64,000 bases of DNA from Luteolibacter sp. Y139 (GCF_038066715.1 NZ_JBBUKT010000004.1:558001-622000), one strand, 5' to 3'; numbered from the stretch's first letter, positions 9,371 to 18,071 are shown. The notes: generated by a model not told the origin, from the letters alone. Numbers and translations are program-made.

Positions 9371-11422
9371 CTACCAGTAATAGGTGACCGAGGCGCGGAT
9401 GGTGCGGGGCTCGGTGGGGTGGAGGTGGACGTCATCGATGCCTGCGGCGGGTTCGCCGGGAAGGCGGGAGGTGTAGTAGTATTCGATGTCGTTGTCCTTG
9501 CGGTCGAGGAGGTTGAGGACATCGATGGCGAAGTCCCAATTCTCCAGGCGGTAGCCGGTGCGGAGGTTCACCTGCAGCGAGTCCTCGGACTGGACGCCCT
9601 TGTTGGCTGTTAGAGGGCGCTCGGAGAAATAGCGGACGCGCAGGGCACCATAGGGGCCGAGTTTTTCGCCGACGGTGATGCCGCTTGCGATGACGAGAGG
9701 GACTTGGTTCTCCACCCATGGGCCGGCGGAGGTGTCGGTGTAGCGGCCTTTTGAAAGTGCGATCTCGGCATCAAGCGAGAACCAACTGTTCGGGCGCCAG
9801 TAACCGGTGAGCTCAAGGCCGTAGCGATCGGTGGAGGGGCCGGCTTCGACATTGCCGGCGTCGCCCACGTAGATCAGCTCGGACTCGCTGTAGAGATACC
9901 AGAGTGCAGCGGTGGTGGTGAGGCAATCGCCCCACTGGTGGCGGACGCCGAGCTCGGAGCCCCAGGTGTGGACGAGTGGATCGACGGGCATGACGGGAGT
10001 AACGCCGTCATTCGGATCGATGCGGGTGAAGACGCCGCGGGCGTCATTGCTGTGGAAGCCGCCGCCGAGGTTCAGGTAGTACTCGGTGTCATGCCAGGGG
10101 CCGAAGATGAGGTTCAGCTTTGGCACGGCGATGGCGTCCCATTCGTTGCCGCTGTTGGCGGGATTGTCGCTATCGACATCGAAGTAGAAGGCATCCGCGC
10201 GGACGCCGGCTTCGGTGCGGAATCCATCGTTCCACTTGGTCTTGGCCATGGCGAAGACGGAGTAGCTGCCGGTGATGACGTCATCCGAGCGGATGGGATT
10301 TACATCGGCGCGAGCCTTGGTGCGGGCGAGTTCGAGATCCCAGATGACATCATTCCGGGTCTGGAAGCCGAAGGTGTAATCGGTGGGTGCGCCGAAGAGG
10401 CTGCGGTTCTCGAGCGTGGCGGAGACTTCGCCGCCGAAGAAGATGCGTTGGTCGGACTGGCGGAACTGGTCGCCATTCACCGGGTCATCGAGGAAGTAGG
10501 TGAAGTTCGAGTAGAGATCGAGGTCGTAGTAGCCGACGTAGGCATTGCCGCGCCAACGGACATCATTGGCGAGGTGGCCCCAATTCATGGAGAGCGAGTA
10601 GCGCTGCGACTGGCCGCCATTGGTGGGATCGAGGTAGCCGAAGCGGTCGATCTGACCGCTGAGGATGGCGCGCTCGGGGATCTGGTCGCTGGAGGTCCAC
10701 TCGGCCTGGTAGCCGAGCAGGGTGAAGTTGAGGAAGTTGTCATCGTCGCCGGTGTGCCAGCGGAGCAGGCCATTGAAGCGGTGGGCGTTTTCCTCCAGCA
10801 GCCAGGGGCCATTGTAGTAGGTCGCCTCGCCGCCGAAGGTGAGGGTGCCGATGCCTGCTTTCACGGAGTCGCCGAAGACGGCGCGGAGATACTCGTCCTC
10901 CCCGAAGGCGAAGCTGGCGAAACCGCGGTCGAGGGAATTCACGAGGGAGAACTCGGCGGAGCCGGCGGTGGTGAGGTCGCCCATGCGCGAGTCGAAGGGG
11001 CCTTTCTCGTAATCGAGGCGCTGGACGAACTCGGGGATGAGGAAATTCATGTCCGCGTAGCCCTGGCCATGGCCGTGGGAGCGGTAATTCGCGGGCATGC
11101 CGTCGACGAAGATCCCGAAGTCGGTGCCGTGGTCGAGATTGTAGCCGCGGACGAAGTACTGGTTCGCCTTACCACCGCCGGCGTGCTGGGTGACGATCAT
11201 GCCGGGAACGACTTCGAGGAGTTCGCCGCGGCGCAAGTACGGGCGATCTAACAGCTCCTCGCGGTCGGACTGGCCTTTCGAGGCGGAGTCGGCTTCACCG
11301 AGGAGGTTTTCGGCTTTGCCGGTGACGAGGAGGGGTTCGAGGACGTCTTGGGCGGAGGCTGCTGCGGTGAGGAGAGAGAGGGCGGCGAGGGAGTGGCGGA
11401 GCAGTGGATGAGAGGGGATCAC
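9371..11422 (-). CDS. TonB-dependent outer-membrane receptor
   Basis: 683 aa from GTG at 11420-11422, chosen because the signal peptide (LRHSLAALSLLTAAASAQ) follows directly. The plug domain occupies roughly 45-170 and contains VTGKAENLLGEADSAS (TonB-box-like region), the GYNLDHGTDF segment and the His-rich SHGHGQGYADMNFLIPEF. The remainder is a 22-strand-type barrel ending in aromatic SVTYYW. The DHGTDF/GHGQGY signature marks a distinct receptor subfamily. The ligand is not established. The three-gene metal-sensor/sigma module directly upstream on the same strand, 163 bp away, suggests a metal or metal chelate, but the adjacent GH43 would equally fit a sugar. The intergenic gap holds a dispersed repeat. 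Confidence 0.85.
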   Translation of the reverse strand: MIPSHPLLRHSLAALSLLTAAASAQDVLEPLLVTGKAENLLGEADSASKGQSDREELLDRPYLRRGELLEVVPGMIVTQHAGGGKANQYFVRGYNLDHGTDFGIFVDGMPANYRSHGHGQGYADMNFLIPEFVQRLDYEKGPFDSRMGDLTTAGSAEFSLVNSLDRGFASFAFGEDEYLRAVFGDSVKAGIGTLTFGGEATYYNGPWLLEENAHRFNGLLRWHTGDDDNFLNFTLLGYQAEWTSSDQIPERAILSGQIDRFGYLDPTNGGQSQRYSLSMNWGHLANDVRWRGNAYVGYYDLDLYSNFTYFLDDPVNGDQFRQSDQRIFFGGEVSATLENRSLFGAPTDYTFGFQTRNDVIWDLELARTKARADVNPIRSDDVITGSYSVFAMAKTKWNDGFRTEAGVRADAFYFDVDSDNPANSGNEWDAIAVPKLNLIFGPWHDTEYYLNLGGGFHSNDARGVFTRIDPNDGVTPVMPVDPLVHTWGSELGVRHQWGDCLTTTAALWYLYSESELIYVGDAGNVEAGPSTDRYGLELTGYWRPNSWFSLDAEIALSKGRYTDTSAGPWVENQVPLVIASGITVGEKLGPYGALRVRYFSERPLTANKGVQSEDSLQVNLRTGYRLENWDFAIDVLNLLDRKDNDIEYYYTSRLPGEPAAGIDDVHLHPTEPRTIRASVTYYW

Positions 11423-11525
11423 GTGGGTGAAACGAGATCGGTGGGGAAAGCCCACGGGATTTTTTTCGGAATGTAGCGGAGGTCCGTAGCCGCACGGCCC
11501 GCATCCTTGTGGGCCTGGAAAACAG

Positions 11526-11583
11526 AGTCTCACGATGCGGCTTGTGGCCGCTAGTCAGCGACGGTCATAGACCGACGCTACAT
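11526..11583. repeat. Dispersed repeat R2, copy 1
   Basis: TCTCACGATGCGGCTTGTGG continuing through the hairpin GCGGC-TTGTG-GCCGC and CGACGGTCATAGAC. It is nearly identical to 24087-24144 and 41729-41787. It lies between the sigma factor and the receptor gene. Confidence 0.75.
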
Positions 11584-11585
11584 TT

Positions 11586-12197
11586 TCAGGGCTCGCGGTC
11601 CCACCAGGCGGAGAGTTGCTGGCGGGCGCGGTAGAGGCGGCCTTCGATGGCGCGGGGGGAGCATTTGAGGATGGCGGCGCACTCGGCGTGGTCGAGGCCT
11701 TCGAGGCAGGAGAGGACGAGGACCTCGCGGAATTTTTCCGGGAGGGTGGCGAGGCCGCGGTCGAGCTTGGCGAGGTCGGCATCGCGCATGGCGGCTTCGT
11801 CGGGAGCGGGGCGGTGACAGGTCAGCTCCGGGGCGTGCTCGTGGAGGGCGAGGTGGGGCCGGGATTTGGCGGTGGAGCGCTTGCGATCGCGGCAGAGATT
11901 GAGGGCGATCTGGAAGAGCCAGGTGCTGAGCCTGGCCTTCGGCTTGAAGCGGGCGAGGGCTCCGTGGGCGCGGATGAAGGTGTCTTGGCAGGCTTCGCGC
12001 GCATCGCCGGCGTCGCGGAGGTAGTGGAAGCAGAAGTGATAGACGCGCTGCTGGTGACGCTCGACGAGCGCGCGGAATGCCTGTGGGCATCCGGCCTGCG
12101 CCGAGTGGATCAGCGCGAGCTCGGCGGCCTCGTCTGGCGTCTCGACCGCTGGCAGCGGGAGGCCGGCGGCGGCGCTATTGAGCGAGGATGCTATCAT
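11586..12197 (-). CDS. ECF sigma factor, CnrH-like
   Basis: 203 aa. The sigma-2 region spans about 39-106 (AFRALVERHQQRVYHFCF, then STWLFQIALNLCRDRKR) and sigma-4 about 144-195 (LPEKFREVLVLSCLEGLDH, SPRAIEGRLYRAR with the helix-turn-helix). There is no C-terminal extension. Its start lies 23 bp inside the end of the sensor gene, so translation is coupled. As the last gene of a three-gene set (anchor, periplasmic sensor, sigma) it matches CnrH of Cupriavidus metallidurans (about 191 aa). It should be held inactive at the membrane by the upstream 92-aa protein and be released upon metal binding by the sensor; this is inferred from the Cnr model. Confidence 0.88.
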   Translation of the reverse strand: MIASSLNSAAAGLPLPAVETPDEAAELALIHSAQAGCPQAFRALVERHQQRVYHFCFHYLRDAGDAREACQDTFIRAHGALARFKPKARLSTWLFQIALNLCRDRKRSTAKSRPHLALHEHAPELTCHRPAPDEAAMRDADLAKLDRGLATLPEKFREVLVLSCLEGLDHAECAAILKCSPRAIEGRLYRARQQLSAWWDREP

Positions 12198-12621
12198 GAG
12201 TCCACTGCAAGAGTTTCTCGGACTGCGCGGGGTCCAAGTGTTCCTTCATGGCGAAAAAGTGAGCGAGCGTCGCGTGTTGGAGGCGGGCTTGGGCGCTGTT
12301 GAGGCGGGTAAGGGCGGCTTCGATTTCGGGGGAACCGGATTTGCCGGCGCGCACTGCGGCTGCCAGTTCGCCACCGGCGGCGGTGATCTCCTTTTGCAGC
12401 TGCTCCTTTTCCTGCTGGTAGGCCTGCTCGATGGGGTTGAGGGCCTCGTGCTGGGCATCTGTTAGGGCGAGTTGCTCGTGCATCCAGTGGTGGAAATCCT
12501 TCGCGGCGCGGGCACGGATCGCGGCATCGCGTTGGGCGGAGAGTGTGACCAGCCAGGCGGTCAGGCCTGCGAGCACCACGGTGGCCAGCGAGAGTGCGAG
12601 CCTCTGTGCGCCGGGGGTCAT
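12175..12621 (-). CDS. CnrX-like periplasmic cobalt/nickel sensor (Spy/CpxP heavy-metal-resistance fold)
   Basis: 148 aa, the same length as I remember for CnrX. Residues 8-28 are one membrane anchor; the remainder is a periplasmic helical hairpin. The CnrX Co/Ni ligands known from its structure (His42, His46, Glu63, His119, Met123) each have a counterpart exactly two residues later: His44, His48, Glu65, His121 and Met125. Gene order and overlaps fit as well: its ATG overlaps the stop of the 92-aa gene by 4 bp, and its end overlaps the sigma gene by 23 bp. The expected role is sensing periplasmic cobalt or nickel and controlling release of the sigma factor. No efflux pump genes (cnrCBA) are seen in the window. 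Confidence 0.85.
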   Translation of the reverse strand: MTPGAQRLALSLATVVLAGLTAWLVTLSAQRDAAIRARAAKDFHHWMHEQLALTDAQHEALNPIEQAYQQEKEQLQKEITAAGGELAAAVRAGKSGSPEIEAALTRLNSAQARLQHATLAHFFAMKEHLDPAQSEKLLQWTHDSILAQ

Positions 12622-12896
12622 CGGGTGGCGAAGAGGGAGGAATCCGAGAACATGGTGAGCGGCGGAGGCGTGGCCGCGGCTTGCCGTGAGGCGGTGGATT
12701 CGCCGAGGAAGCTGATGGTTCCCGCGACGAGCACAGCGACGGCGGCGAGTGCGGCGAAATCGCGGGGGCGGAAGATGGGAATGGCTGGTGCGGAGGCTTG
12801 GAGGCGCGCCATGAGGTCATCTGCGAAGGTGGTGGGCAGCGAGTCAGGGCGTGAGCGCCGGGCCTGTGCGAGGGTGTCTTCGAGGGACCTTGTCAT
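12618..12896 (-). CDS. CnrY-like membrane anti-sigma protein
   Basis: 92 aa from the ATG at 12894-12896, with a single transmembrane helix at about 46-65 (LAAVAVLVAGTISFLG). The cytosolic N-terminal 45 residues (containing RSLEDTLAQARRSRP and FADDLMARL) are of a size to bind a sigma factor. The C-terminal 27 residues are periplasmic. Position and size match CnrY (about 95 aa), the short anti-sigma that traps CnrH. Its stop overlaps the start of the CnrX-like gene (ATGA). The sequence has little family signature on its own, so the call rests on context. It starts 108 bp from the divergent glycoside hydrolase gene, so the two share an intergenic promoter region. Confidence 0.72.
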   Translation of the reverse strand: MTRSLEDTLAQARRSRPDSLPTTFADDLMARLQASAPAIPIFRPRDFAALAAVAVLVAGTISFLGESTASRQAAATPPPLTMFSDSSLFATR

Positions 12897-12971
12897 GACG
12901 GTGGAGGCTAGTGGGTAAGGAGCGGCGGGCGAGATCAAATGACGAAGTCGGGTGGGGAATGGTGGCTGGTG

Positions 12972-12981
12972 AAACATGTTT
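12972..12981. promoter_or_regulatory. Palindrome in divergent promoter region
   Basis: AAACATGTTT is a perfect 10-bp palindrome roughly midway between the divergent CnrY-like and glycoside hydrolase starts. It could be a regulator site shared by both directions. No -35/-10 boxes are clear. Confidence 0.25.
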
Positions 12982-13004
12982 GAGGGTAGTGCGTATCGGG
13001 TGCC

Positions 13005-16000
13005 GTGAAACCCTTCTCCCTGGTGGTGGCGGCGTCGGTGTGCCCGCTGCTTGCTTTTTCGGCTCCGGCGAATCTGTTGCGCAACGGGAGCTTTGAGGGA
13101 GGCACTCTTTACTGGCATCAGATCGATCCGGCGCAGGATACGCTGGTGAAGGATGCGAAGGTGGGGGAGCAGGCGCTGCGGATCGCGAAGGGGAATATCA
13201 TGAGCGCGCCCTTCGTGGCGGAGCGCGGGGCGATGATGACGGTGTCGTTTTTCGTGAAGGGGGAGAAGCCCGGTCGCGTGGGTGTGCAGATGCCGCCGAG
13301 TGCGCGGGAGGTGGGGACGAAGGCGAAGCGGTTGTGGACGGGCGAGGCGGAGCAGAGCGCGGAGGTGGGGACGGAGTGGCGGCGGGTTTCGTTCACGTGG
13401 CCGGCGGATGTGCCGGCGGATGGGTTTTGGCCGAACCCGCACTATCTGGTGCAGATCGGTGGCTATGATCAGCCGATCGTGATCGACGGGGTGACGGTCA
13501 CGGTGGGGAAGGAGGGCACGGCGGACTATGTGCCGCGGCGGGAGGTGGAGTGCGTGGCGGAGTGTGTGAATCTTCCCGGGTGGGATGGCGCGGCGGGCAA
13601 TGCCTTCGACCAAGGGGCGACGGCGCAGATGGTGGCGCATGTTTCCAATCCGGGGTCGAAGCCGCGCGAGGTGACGGTAAGGTGGCAATTCATCGACTAT
13701 GAGGGTGTCGCTGCCGCGGGGGAGGCGGTGGACAAGAAGATCTCGCTGGCGGCGGGGAAGACATGGAGTGCGCCGCGGCCGATGAAGTTGACGAGGGAGG
13801 GCTTTGTGTATGCGCGGCTGTCGGTGCTGGGTGAGAAGGGGGAAGTACTAGATTCATCGGACTTTCCGCTGACTTCGATTCCGTATCCGGCGAAGGCGAC
13901 GAAGCCGGACTATCGGGAGCGCTTCGGCGGGTCCTTTGCGGGTGGGAAGATGATGCTGGAGAAATACCAGCGGCTGGGTTTCGGGTGGACGCGTTGGTTT
14001 CCGGAGGGGAAGTGGCACAGTTTCCAGAAGGAGAAGGGGGCGGCGTTCCAGTGGTTCGATGCGGAGTTCGATCTGGCGCAGCGGCATGGCGTTTCGCAGC
14101 ATATCGTGCTGTATGGCTGGCCGCCGGGGCTGATGGACAAGGAGCATAGCGGGCAGCCGCTGCCGCTGGACATGCAGTGGAAGGGCGATGATCCGCGGTG
14201 GAATGACCTGACGATCGACACGGCGTGGGATCGCTACGTGAAGGCGGCGGTGAGCCACTATAAGGGGAAGTCGGTGATCTTCGAGATCGAGAACGAGCCG
14301 GAATTCGACATCTGGGAGAGCCACCATGCGGAGTATGCGGCCTTCACGATTCGCACGGCGAAGCAGATCCGGGCGACGGATCCGGGGGCGAAGGTGATGG
14401 TGAACAATGTCTATGGGGTGCCGAGCCCGGTGAATGCGGCTTTCTTCAAGGCGGGCGGGCTGAAGTACGTGGATGTGATTTCGTGGCACGACTACCACGA
14501 TGGCTGGCTGACCGACGCGCAGGGGATCCGGAAGATGAAGCAGGCGATGGCGGAGGCCGGCGGCGAGAAGGTGGAGCTGTGGTTCAATGAAGGCTGGGCC
14601 TACACGAACACGGCGGTGGACGAGCCGATCGCGTGCACGAATCTAACAGCGGCGGAAAGCACGAATGCGCAGGCGTGCAGCGTGGCGGAGATGACGATCG
14701 CGGGGCAGGAGAAGACGATCCTGTTTCACACGGGGTATGAGGATCATGGACAGAGCTTCTGGGACTACAGCGGGCCGGGGACGCTGCTGTGGGATTGGTA
14801 TGGGTATCCGCTGCCGCTGGTGGCGATGTGGAATGTGTACAATTACCACATCGGCATTAGCGATGAGGTGGGGTTCGTGCGTCCGCCGGGGGCGAACTTC
14901 GCGATCTTCCAGGACGAGCGGAATGGGAAGGGCGTGATGATCGCTTATGCGGATCGCGGGGCGAAGAGCGATGTGACGGTGGCGCTGCCGGACTTCGGTG
15001 CGGAGATGGTGGCGGAGGACATCATGGGGAATCGTGCAGCTGCGCCGCGGACGCTGGTGCTGTCGAAGACAGGGAGGCCGGTGATTCTCTACACGTCGAA
15101 GAAGACGGCGGGGAAAGTGTTTCTAACAAAGCTGGAGCCGCTGGACCGGAAGCATGCGGGATTCGTGGTGCAGGCGGAGGGGGAGGCTCCGGCGTGGGCC
15201 TTGCCGCCGGTGTGGGAGGGGACGAAGAAGGGCGAGAGCGAGGGCAGCGTGGTGATGGCCGATGGCAAGCCGGTGTGGAAGCTGGAGCAGCTGTGGCCTG
15301 CGGACATGAAGCGGGCGGAGAATTTCCGGGCGATGACTTGGACGGGGACGGATTGGAATGTGAAGGAGGGCGGCTTCGGTGGTCAGCCGGGGGCGGGCTT
15401 GAAGGATGGGGCGCTGACCTTTGGCACGCGTGCGCCGCATGGGCCGGAGAATGACCGTTACCTGCGGACGGCGGGGCTGACCTTTGTGGCGCCGCGGGAT
15501 GGCGTCTATCAGCTGCATGGGAAGGTGACGACGCGGATGTGGGATAGCGGGAACAAGACGACGCTGCACTTGCTGAAGCGCACGGGTGGTGGTGTGGAGA
15601 AGGTGGGTGCGGTGGAGATTGCGAATGGGGGTGAGGCTTTGTTGGAAGCGAAGTCGGTGGAGTTGGCGGCGGGGGATCAGCTGACGTTGCTGCCGCAGAT
15701 CGATGGGATGTTTGCGGGGGGCGATGCGGTGTTGAGGGAGTTTTCGATTTCGTTCGGTGATGGGAAGATGGGGGTGGCGAAGGCGGGGTATCGCTTGCCG
15801 ATGGTGTGGGAGGGCAAGCAGGCGGGGAGCGCCGAGGGGAATCCGCTGGTGGCGGGTGGCAAGCCGGTGTGGCGGATCGATGCGCTGTGGCCGGATGATC
15901 CGGTGATGGTGGCGAACTATCTGCCGATGAAGTGGGATGGCACGCGGTGGTTCGACAAGGAGCACGAGGCGGGTGGCCAGCCGGCGGTGAGTGTGGCGGA

Positions 16001-16364
16001 CGGTGGCGTGGAGTTTTCGGTGCGCGGGCCGTGGACGGGGATGCCGGGGCAGCGGGTGGCGGCGCTGGCATTCGTGGTGCCGGAGAGCGGGACGTGGCGG
16101 ATCAGGGGCAAGGCGAGTTCGAAGCCGTGGACGGGTGAGGCGAAGACGTTTGCGCTGGGGGTGTTCAAGAAGGATACGCAGCGGTCGGCGCAGCAGGCGG
16201 TGATTGCATTACCGCGGTCGGGGGAGGAGGTGGATCTGGATGTGAAGGTGGATCTAACAGCGGGGCATGAGCTGGTGTTGTTGCCGCTGATGCCGGATTG
16301 GCACAATGCGACGAACACGCGGGTGACGGGGTTGGTGGTGGAGAGGGTGGAGGCTTCTCGCTAG
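13005..16364 (+). CDS. Large secreted clan-A glycoside hydrolase (GH39-like) with N-terminal CBM and two tandem C-terminal modules
   Basis: 1119 aa from GTG at 13005, with signal peptide 1-20. Residues 22-175 (NLLRNGSFEGG onward) form a CBM4/9-like jelly roll. A (beta/alpha)8 catalytic region spans about 300-700, with acid/base Glu431 in IFEIENEPEF and nucleophile Glu529 in ELWFNEGWAY, the two strand-4/strand-7 glutamates of clan A. After it come two modules of about 180 residues (about 738-925 and 930-1119) that align with each other: PPVWEGTKKGESEG with LPMVWEGKQAGSAEG, KPVWKLEQLWPAD with KPVWRIDALWPDD, and GGQPGAGLKDG with GGQPAVSVADG. Their function is unknown; they are possibly carbohydrate binding. 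Substrate not determined. Confidence 0.82.
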   Translation: MKPFSLVVAASVCPLLAFSAPANLLRNGSFEGGTLYWHQIDPAQDTLVKDAKVGEQALRIAKGNIMSAPFVAERGAMMTVSFFVKGEKPGRVGVQMPPSAREVGTKAKRLWTGEAEQSAEVGTEWRRVSFTWPADVPADGFWPNPHYLVQIGGYDQPIVIDGVTVTVGKEGTADYVPRREVECVAECVNLPGWDGAAGNAFDQGATAQMVAHVSNPGSKPREVTVRWQFIDYEGVAAAGEAVDKKISLAAGKTWSAPRPMKLTREGFVYARLSVLGEKGEVLDSSDFPLTSIPYPAKATKPDYRERFGGSFAGGKMMLEKYQRLGFGWTRWFPEGKWHSFQKEKGAAFQWFDAEFDLAQRHGVSQHIVLYGWPPGLMDKEHSGQPLPLDMQWKGDDPRWNDLTIDTAWDRYVKAAVSHYKGKSVIFEIENEPEFDIWESHHAEYAAFTIRTAKQIRATDPGAKVMVNNVYGVPSPVNAAFFKAGGLKYVDVISWHDYHDGWLTDAQGIRKMKQAMAEAGGEKVELWFNEGWAYTNTAVDEPIACTNLTAAESTNAQACSVAEMTIAGQEKTILFHTGYEDHGQSFWDYSGPGTLLWDWYGYPLPLVAMWNVYNYHIGISDEVGFVRPPGANFAIFQDERNGKGVMIAYADRGAKSDVTVALPDFGAEMVAEDIMGNRAAAPRTLVLSKTGRPVILYTSKKTAGKVFLTKLEPLDRKHAGFVVQAEGEAPAWALPPVWEGTKKGESEGSVVMADGKPVWKLEQLWPADMKRAENFRAMTWTGTDWNVKEGGFGGQPGAGLKDGALTFGTRAPHGPENDRYLRTAGLTFVAPRDGVYQLHGKVTTRMWDSGNKTTLHLLKRTGGGVEKVGAVEIANGGEALLEAKSVELAAGDQLTLLPQIDGMFAGGDAVLREFSISFGDGKMGVAKAGYRLPMVWEGKQAGSAEGNPLVAGGKPVWRIDALWPDDPVMVANYLPMKWDGTRWFDKEHEAGGQPAVSVADGGVEFSVRGPWTGMPGQRVAALAFVVPESGTWRIRGKASSKPWTGEAKTFALGVFKKDTQRSAQQAVIALPRSGEEVDLDVKVDLTAGHELVLLPLMPDWHNATNTRVTGLVVERVEASR

Positions 16365-16390
16365 GAACGTTGCGAGCGAAGAACGACACC

Positions 16391-16627
16391 ATGGACGAGA
16401 GAGCGGAACTCCTGGCGAAGATCAAAACTCCCGATGAGCGCTTCGACGAACGCGGGAACCGGGTGCTCATCGCCTTGGCTGAGTTTCAGAATGGATTCCC
16501 GGTGGATCAGCTCTGTGTGACCTGTGGAGGGCTGATCGTGGTAAAGGGACTTGGCGAACCTTTCGTCTGCGCATGGAGTATCGATTGTCCGTGCCACGAG
16601 TGTCAGGCCGACTTTCGCGGCCTTTAA
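16391..16627 (+). CDS. Small Cys-rich hypothetical protein
   Basis: 78 aa from the ATG at 16391. The N-terminal half is helical and charged (RAELLAKIKTPDERFDERG). The C-terminal half carries LCVTCGGLIVVKG and CPCHEC, four to five cysteines plus His arranged like a treble-clef or zinc-ribbon site. No signal peptide, so it is probably cytosolic. It begins 26 bp after the large glycoside hydrolase and ends 65 bp before the DUF1080 gene, all on the plus strand. Codon usage is normal. I do not recognise a family. Confidence 0.65.
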   Translation: MDERAELLAKIKTPDERFDERGNRVLIALAEFQNGFPVDQLCVTCGGLIVVKGLGEPFVCAWSIDCPCHECQADFRGL

Positions 16628-16692
16628 CGGAAGGCACGCTGATGACGGTGCGGGAGCTTTCGTATTTGCGGAAAGCTGGTCTCACTTGAGAC

Positions 16693-17367
16693 ATGATACG
16701 ACTGGGATTCCGCGTGCGGGTTTTGGCTGCGCTGTTCGTTTCGCTTTGTGGTGCTTGTTCCGCGTTCGCGGAGGAGGAGTGGCAGACGCTTTTCAATGGG
16801 AAGGATCTGACGGGGTGGCGGGGGAATGTGATGCCGGAGGCGTTCTCGGTGGTGGATGGGGCGATCCGGGTGCATGCGCCGAAGGAGAGTGCGCATCTTT
16901 TCTATGTGGGGGATTTGAAGGAGGGGTTTGTGCGATTTAAGAACTTCGAGTTCGAGGCGACGTGCCGTGGGGAGGCGGGGGCGAATTCGGGGATCTTCAT
17001 TCACACGGACATGACGACGCGGGATGCGGCGTTGCACCTGGCGAAGGGGTATGAGGTGCAGCTGAATTCGTCCGAGAAGGAGAAGCGGAAGACGGGGAGC
17101 CTTTATGCGGTGGTGGATCTGGACAAATCGCCGGTGGATGAGAGCCAGTGGTTCAAGGTGAGGATCGTGGTGAAGGATTCGCGGATCACGGTGTTTTTGA
17201 ACGACAAGCAGGTGGTGGATTACACGGAGCCGGCGGATGTGAAGCGGCCGCCGGAGCGGGCGGGGAGGTTGTTAGATAAGAAGGATGGGGGCGGGATCGC
17301 GCTGCAGGCGCATGACCCGGCGAGTGTGTTTTATTTCAAGGATGTAAGGGTGAGGAGGTTGCCTTGA
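16693..17367 (+). CDS. Secreted DUF1080 (3-keto-disaccharide hydrolase / LamG-like) protein
   Basis: 224 aa with signal peptide 1-26. Family signs are WQTLFNGKDLTGWRG at the start of the domain, NSGIFIHTD in the middle, and the terminal VFYFKDVRVRRL. The fold is a concanavalin-like beta-sandwich abundant in Planctomycetota and Verrucomicrobiota. Some members act on 3-keto-glucosides, others are probably carbohydrate binders, so activity here is open. A second member of the family lies at 39593-40177. It follows the small Cys-rich gene and is followed at 17386 by a three-hairpin repeat. Confidence 0.85.
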   Translation: MIRLGFRVRVLAALFVSLCGACSAFAEEEWQTLFNGKDLTGWRGNVMPEAFSVVDGAIRVHAPKESAHLFYVGDLKEGFVRFKNFEFEATCRGEAGANSGIFIHTDMTTRDAALHLAKGYEVQLNSSEKEKRKTGSLYAVVDLDKSPVDESQWFKVRIVVKDSRITVFLNDKQVVDYTEPADVKRPPERAGRLLDKKDGGGIALQAHDPASVFYFKDVRVRRLP

Positions 17368-17385
17368 GGGTGTGGGTGGCGGTTC

Positions 17386-17480
17386 ACGTATCGCTGCCCT
17401 TCAGGCCGCCCTGCCCGGCGCATAAAAACCCAGCCCGATGGGCTGGGCTGAGGGATGGCCGCCCCTTTGGGGCTGAAGAG
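17386..17480. repeat. Three-hairpin repeat R6, copy 1
   Basis: Three successive stem-loops within about 95 bp: a CTTCAGG-centred one, CCCAGCCC-GAT-GGGCTGGG, and GCCCC-TTT-GGGGC followed by TGAAGAG. The second stem has AGCCC/GGGCT where the other copies have AGGGC/GCCCT, a compensatory change. It sits between convergent genes and could also work as a terminator. Confidence 0.75.
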
Positions 17481-17507
17481 GCACTTGAAGGGCGGTGCTC
17501 TTGGGGA

Positions 17508-18071
17508 TCAGGCGATGCGGAGGAGGAAGGGGGCGAGGATCCAGCCGATGAGGGTGAGGGCTTCGAGGGCGGTGGCGGTGAGGAGGGCGATGCGGTGGGG
17601 CATGGTGGGGGCGAAGATGCCGGCGATGAAGAAGCCGATGCCGCCGATGGGGGTGAGGGCGATGCGGAGGAAGCCGATGGCGCCGGCGGGGCTGGCGGGG
17701 GCTGTGACGGTGAGGATGGCGGCGGCGAGGCCGGTGAGGGAGTAGAGGAGGCAGACGGGGGAGAAGAGGTTCCAGAAGGTTCTGGCGGGGCGGAGGAAGT
17801 AGAAGCCGCCGCAGGCGGAGGGGATGGTGGCGAGGATGAAGACGGCCATGAAGACGAGGGCATTCCCGATGATCTCGGGGCCGGCGCAGTCGATGTCGCG
17901 ATACCAGCCGTGGAGGGCGTAGTTGCAGAGGACGGCGATGGCGGCGATGACGAGGCCTGTGGCGTAGCCGCCGGCGATGATTGTGCCCTTGCACCACGGG
18001 GCGGAGGCGTTGACGCGGGAGCAGAGGGTGAGGAGGCTTTTGAAGGGATTGTGTGGGAGGGAGGGGTTCAT
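17508..18071 (-). CDS. Hypothetical integral membrane protein
   Basis: 187 aa from the ATG at 18069-18071. A longer open frame exists upstream, but it is Pro/His-rich and overlaps the repeat, so I use the shorter start. At least four hydrophobic helices are apparent: TIIAGGYATGLVIAAIAVL, NALVFMAVFILATIPSACGG, the LYSLTGLAAAILTVTA region, and IALTPIGGIGFFIAGIFAP with a last LIGWILAPFLL. There are no catalytic motifs I know. It is bracketed by two copies of the three-hairpin repeat (17386 and 18174). Function unknown. Confidence 0.7.
   Translation of the reverse strand: MNPSLPHNPFKSLLTLCSRVNASAPWCKGTIIAGGYATGLVIAAIAVLCNYALHGWYRDIDCAGPEIIGNALVFMAVFILATIPSACGGFYFLRPARTFWNLFSPVCLLYSLTGLAAAILTVTAPASPAGAIGFLRIALTPIGGIGFFIAGIFAPTMPHRIALLTATALEALTLIGWILAPFLLRIA

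Noticed and set aside
9938..11251. Plus-strand open frame over the TonB receptor
   Set aside because: Composition is the antisense image of the receptor and has no family features.
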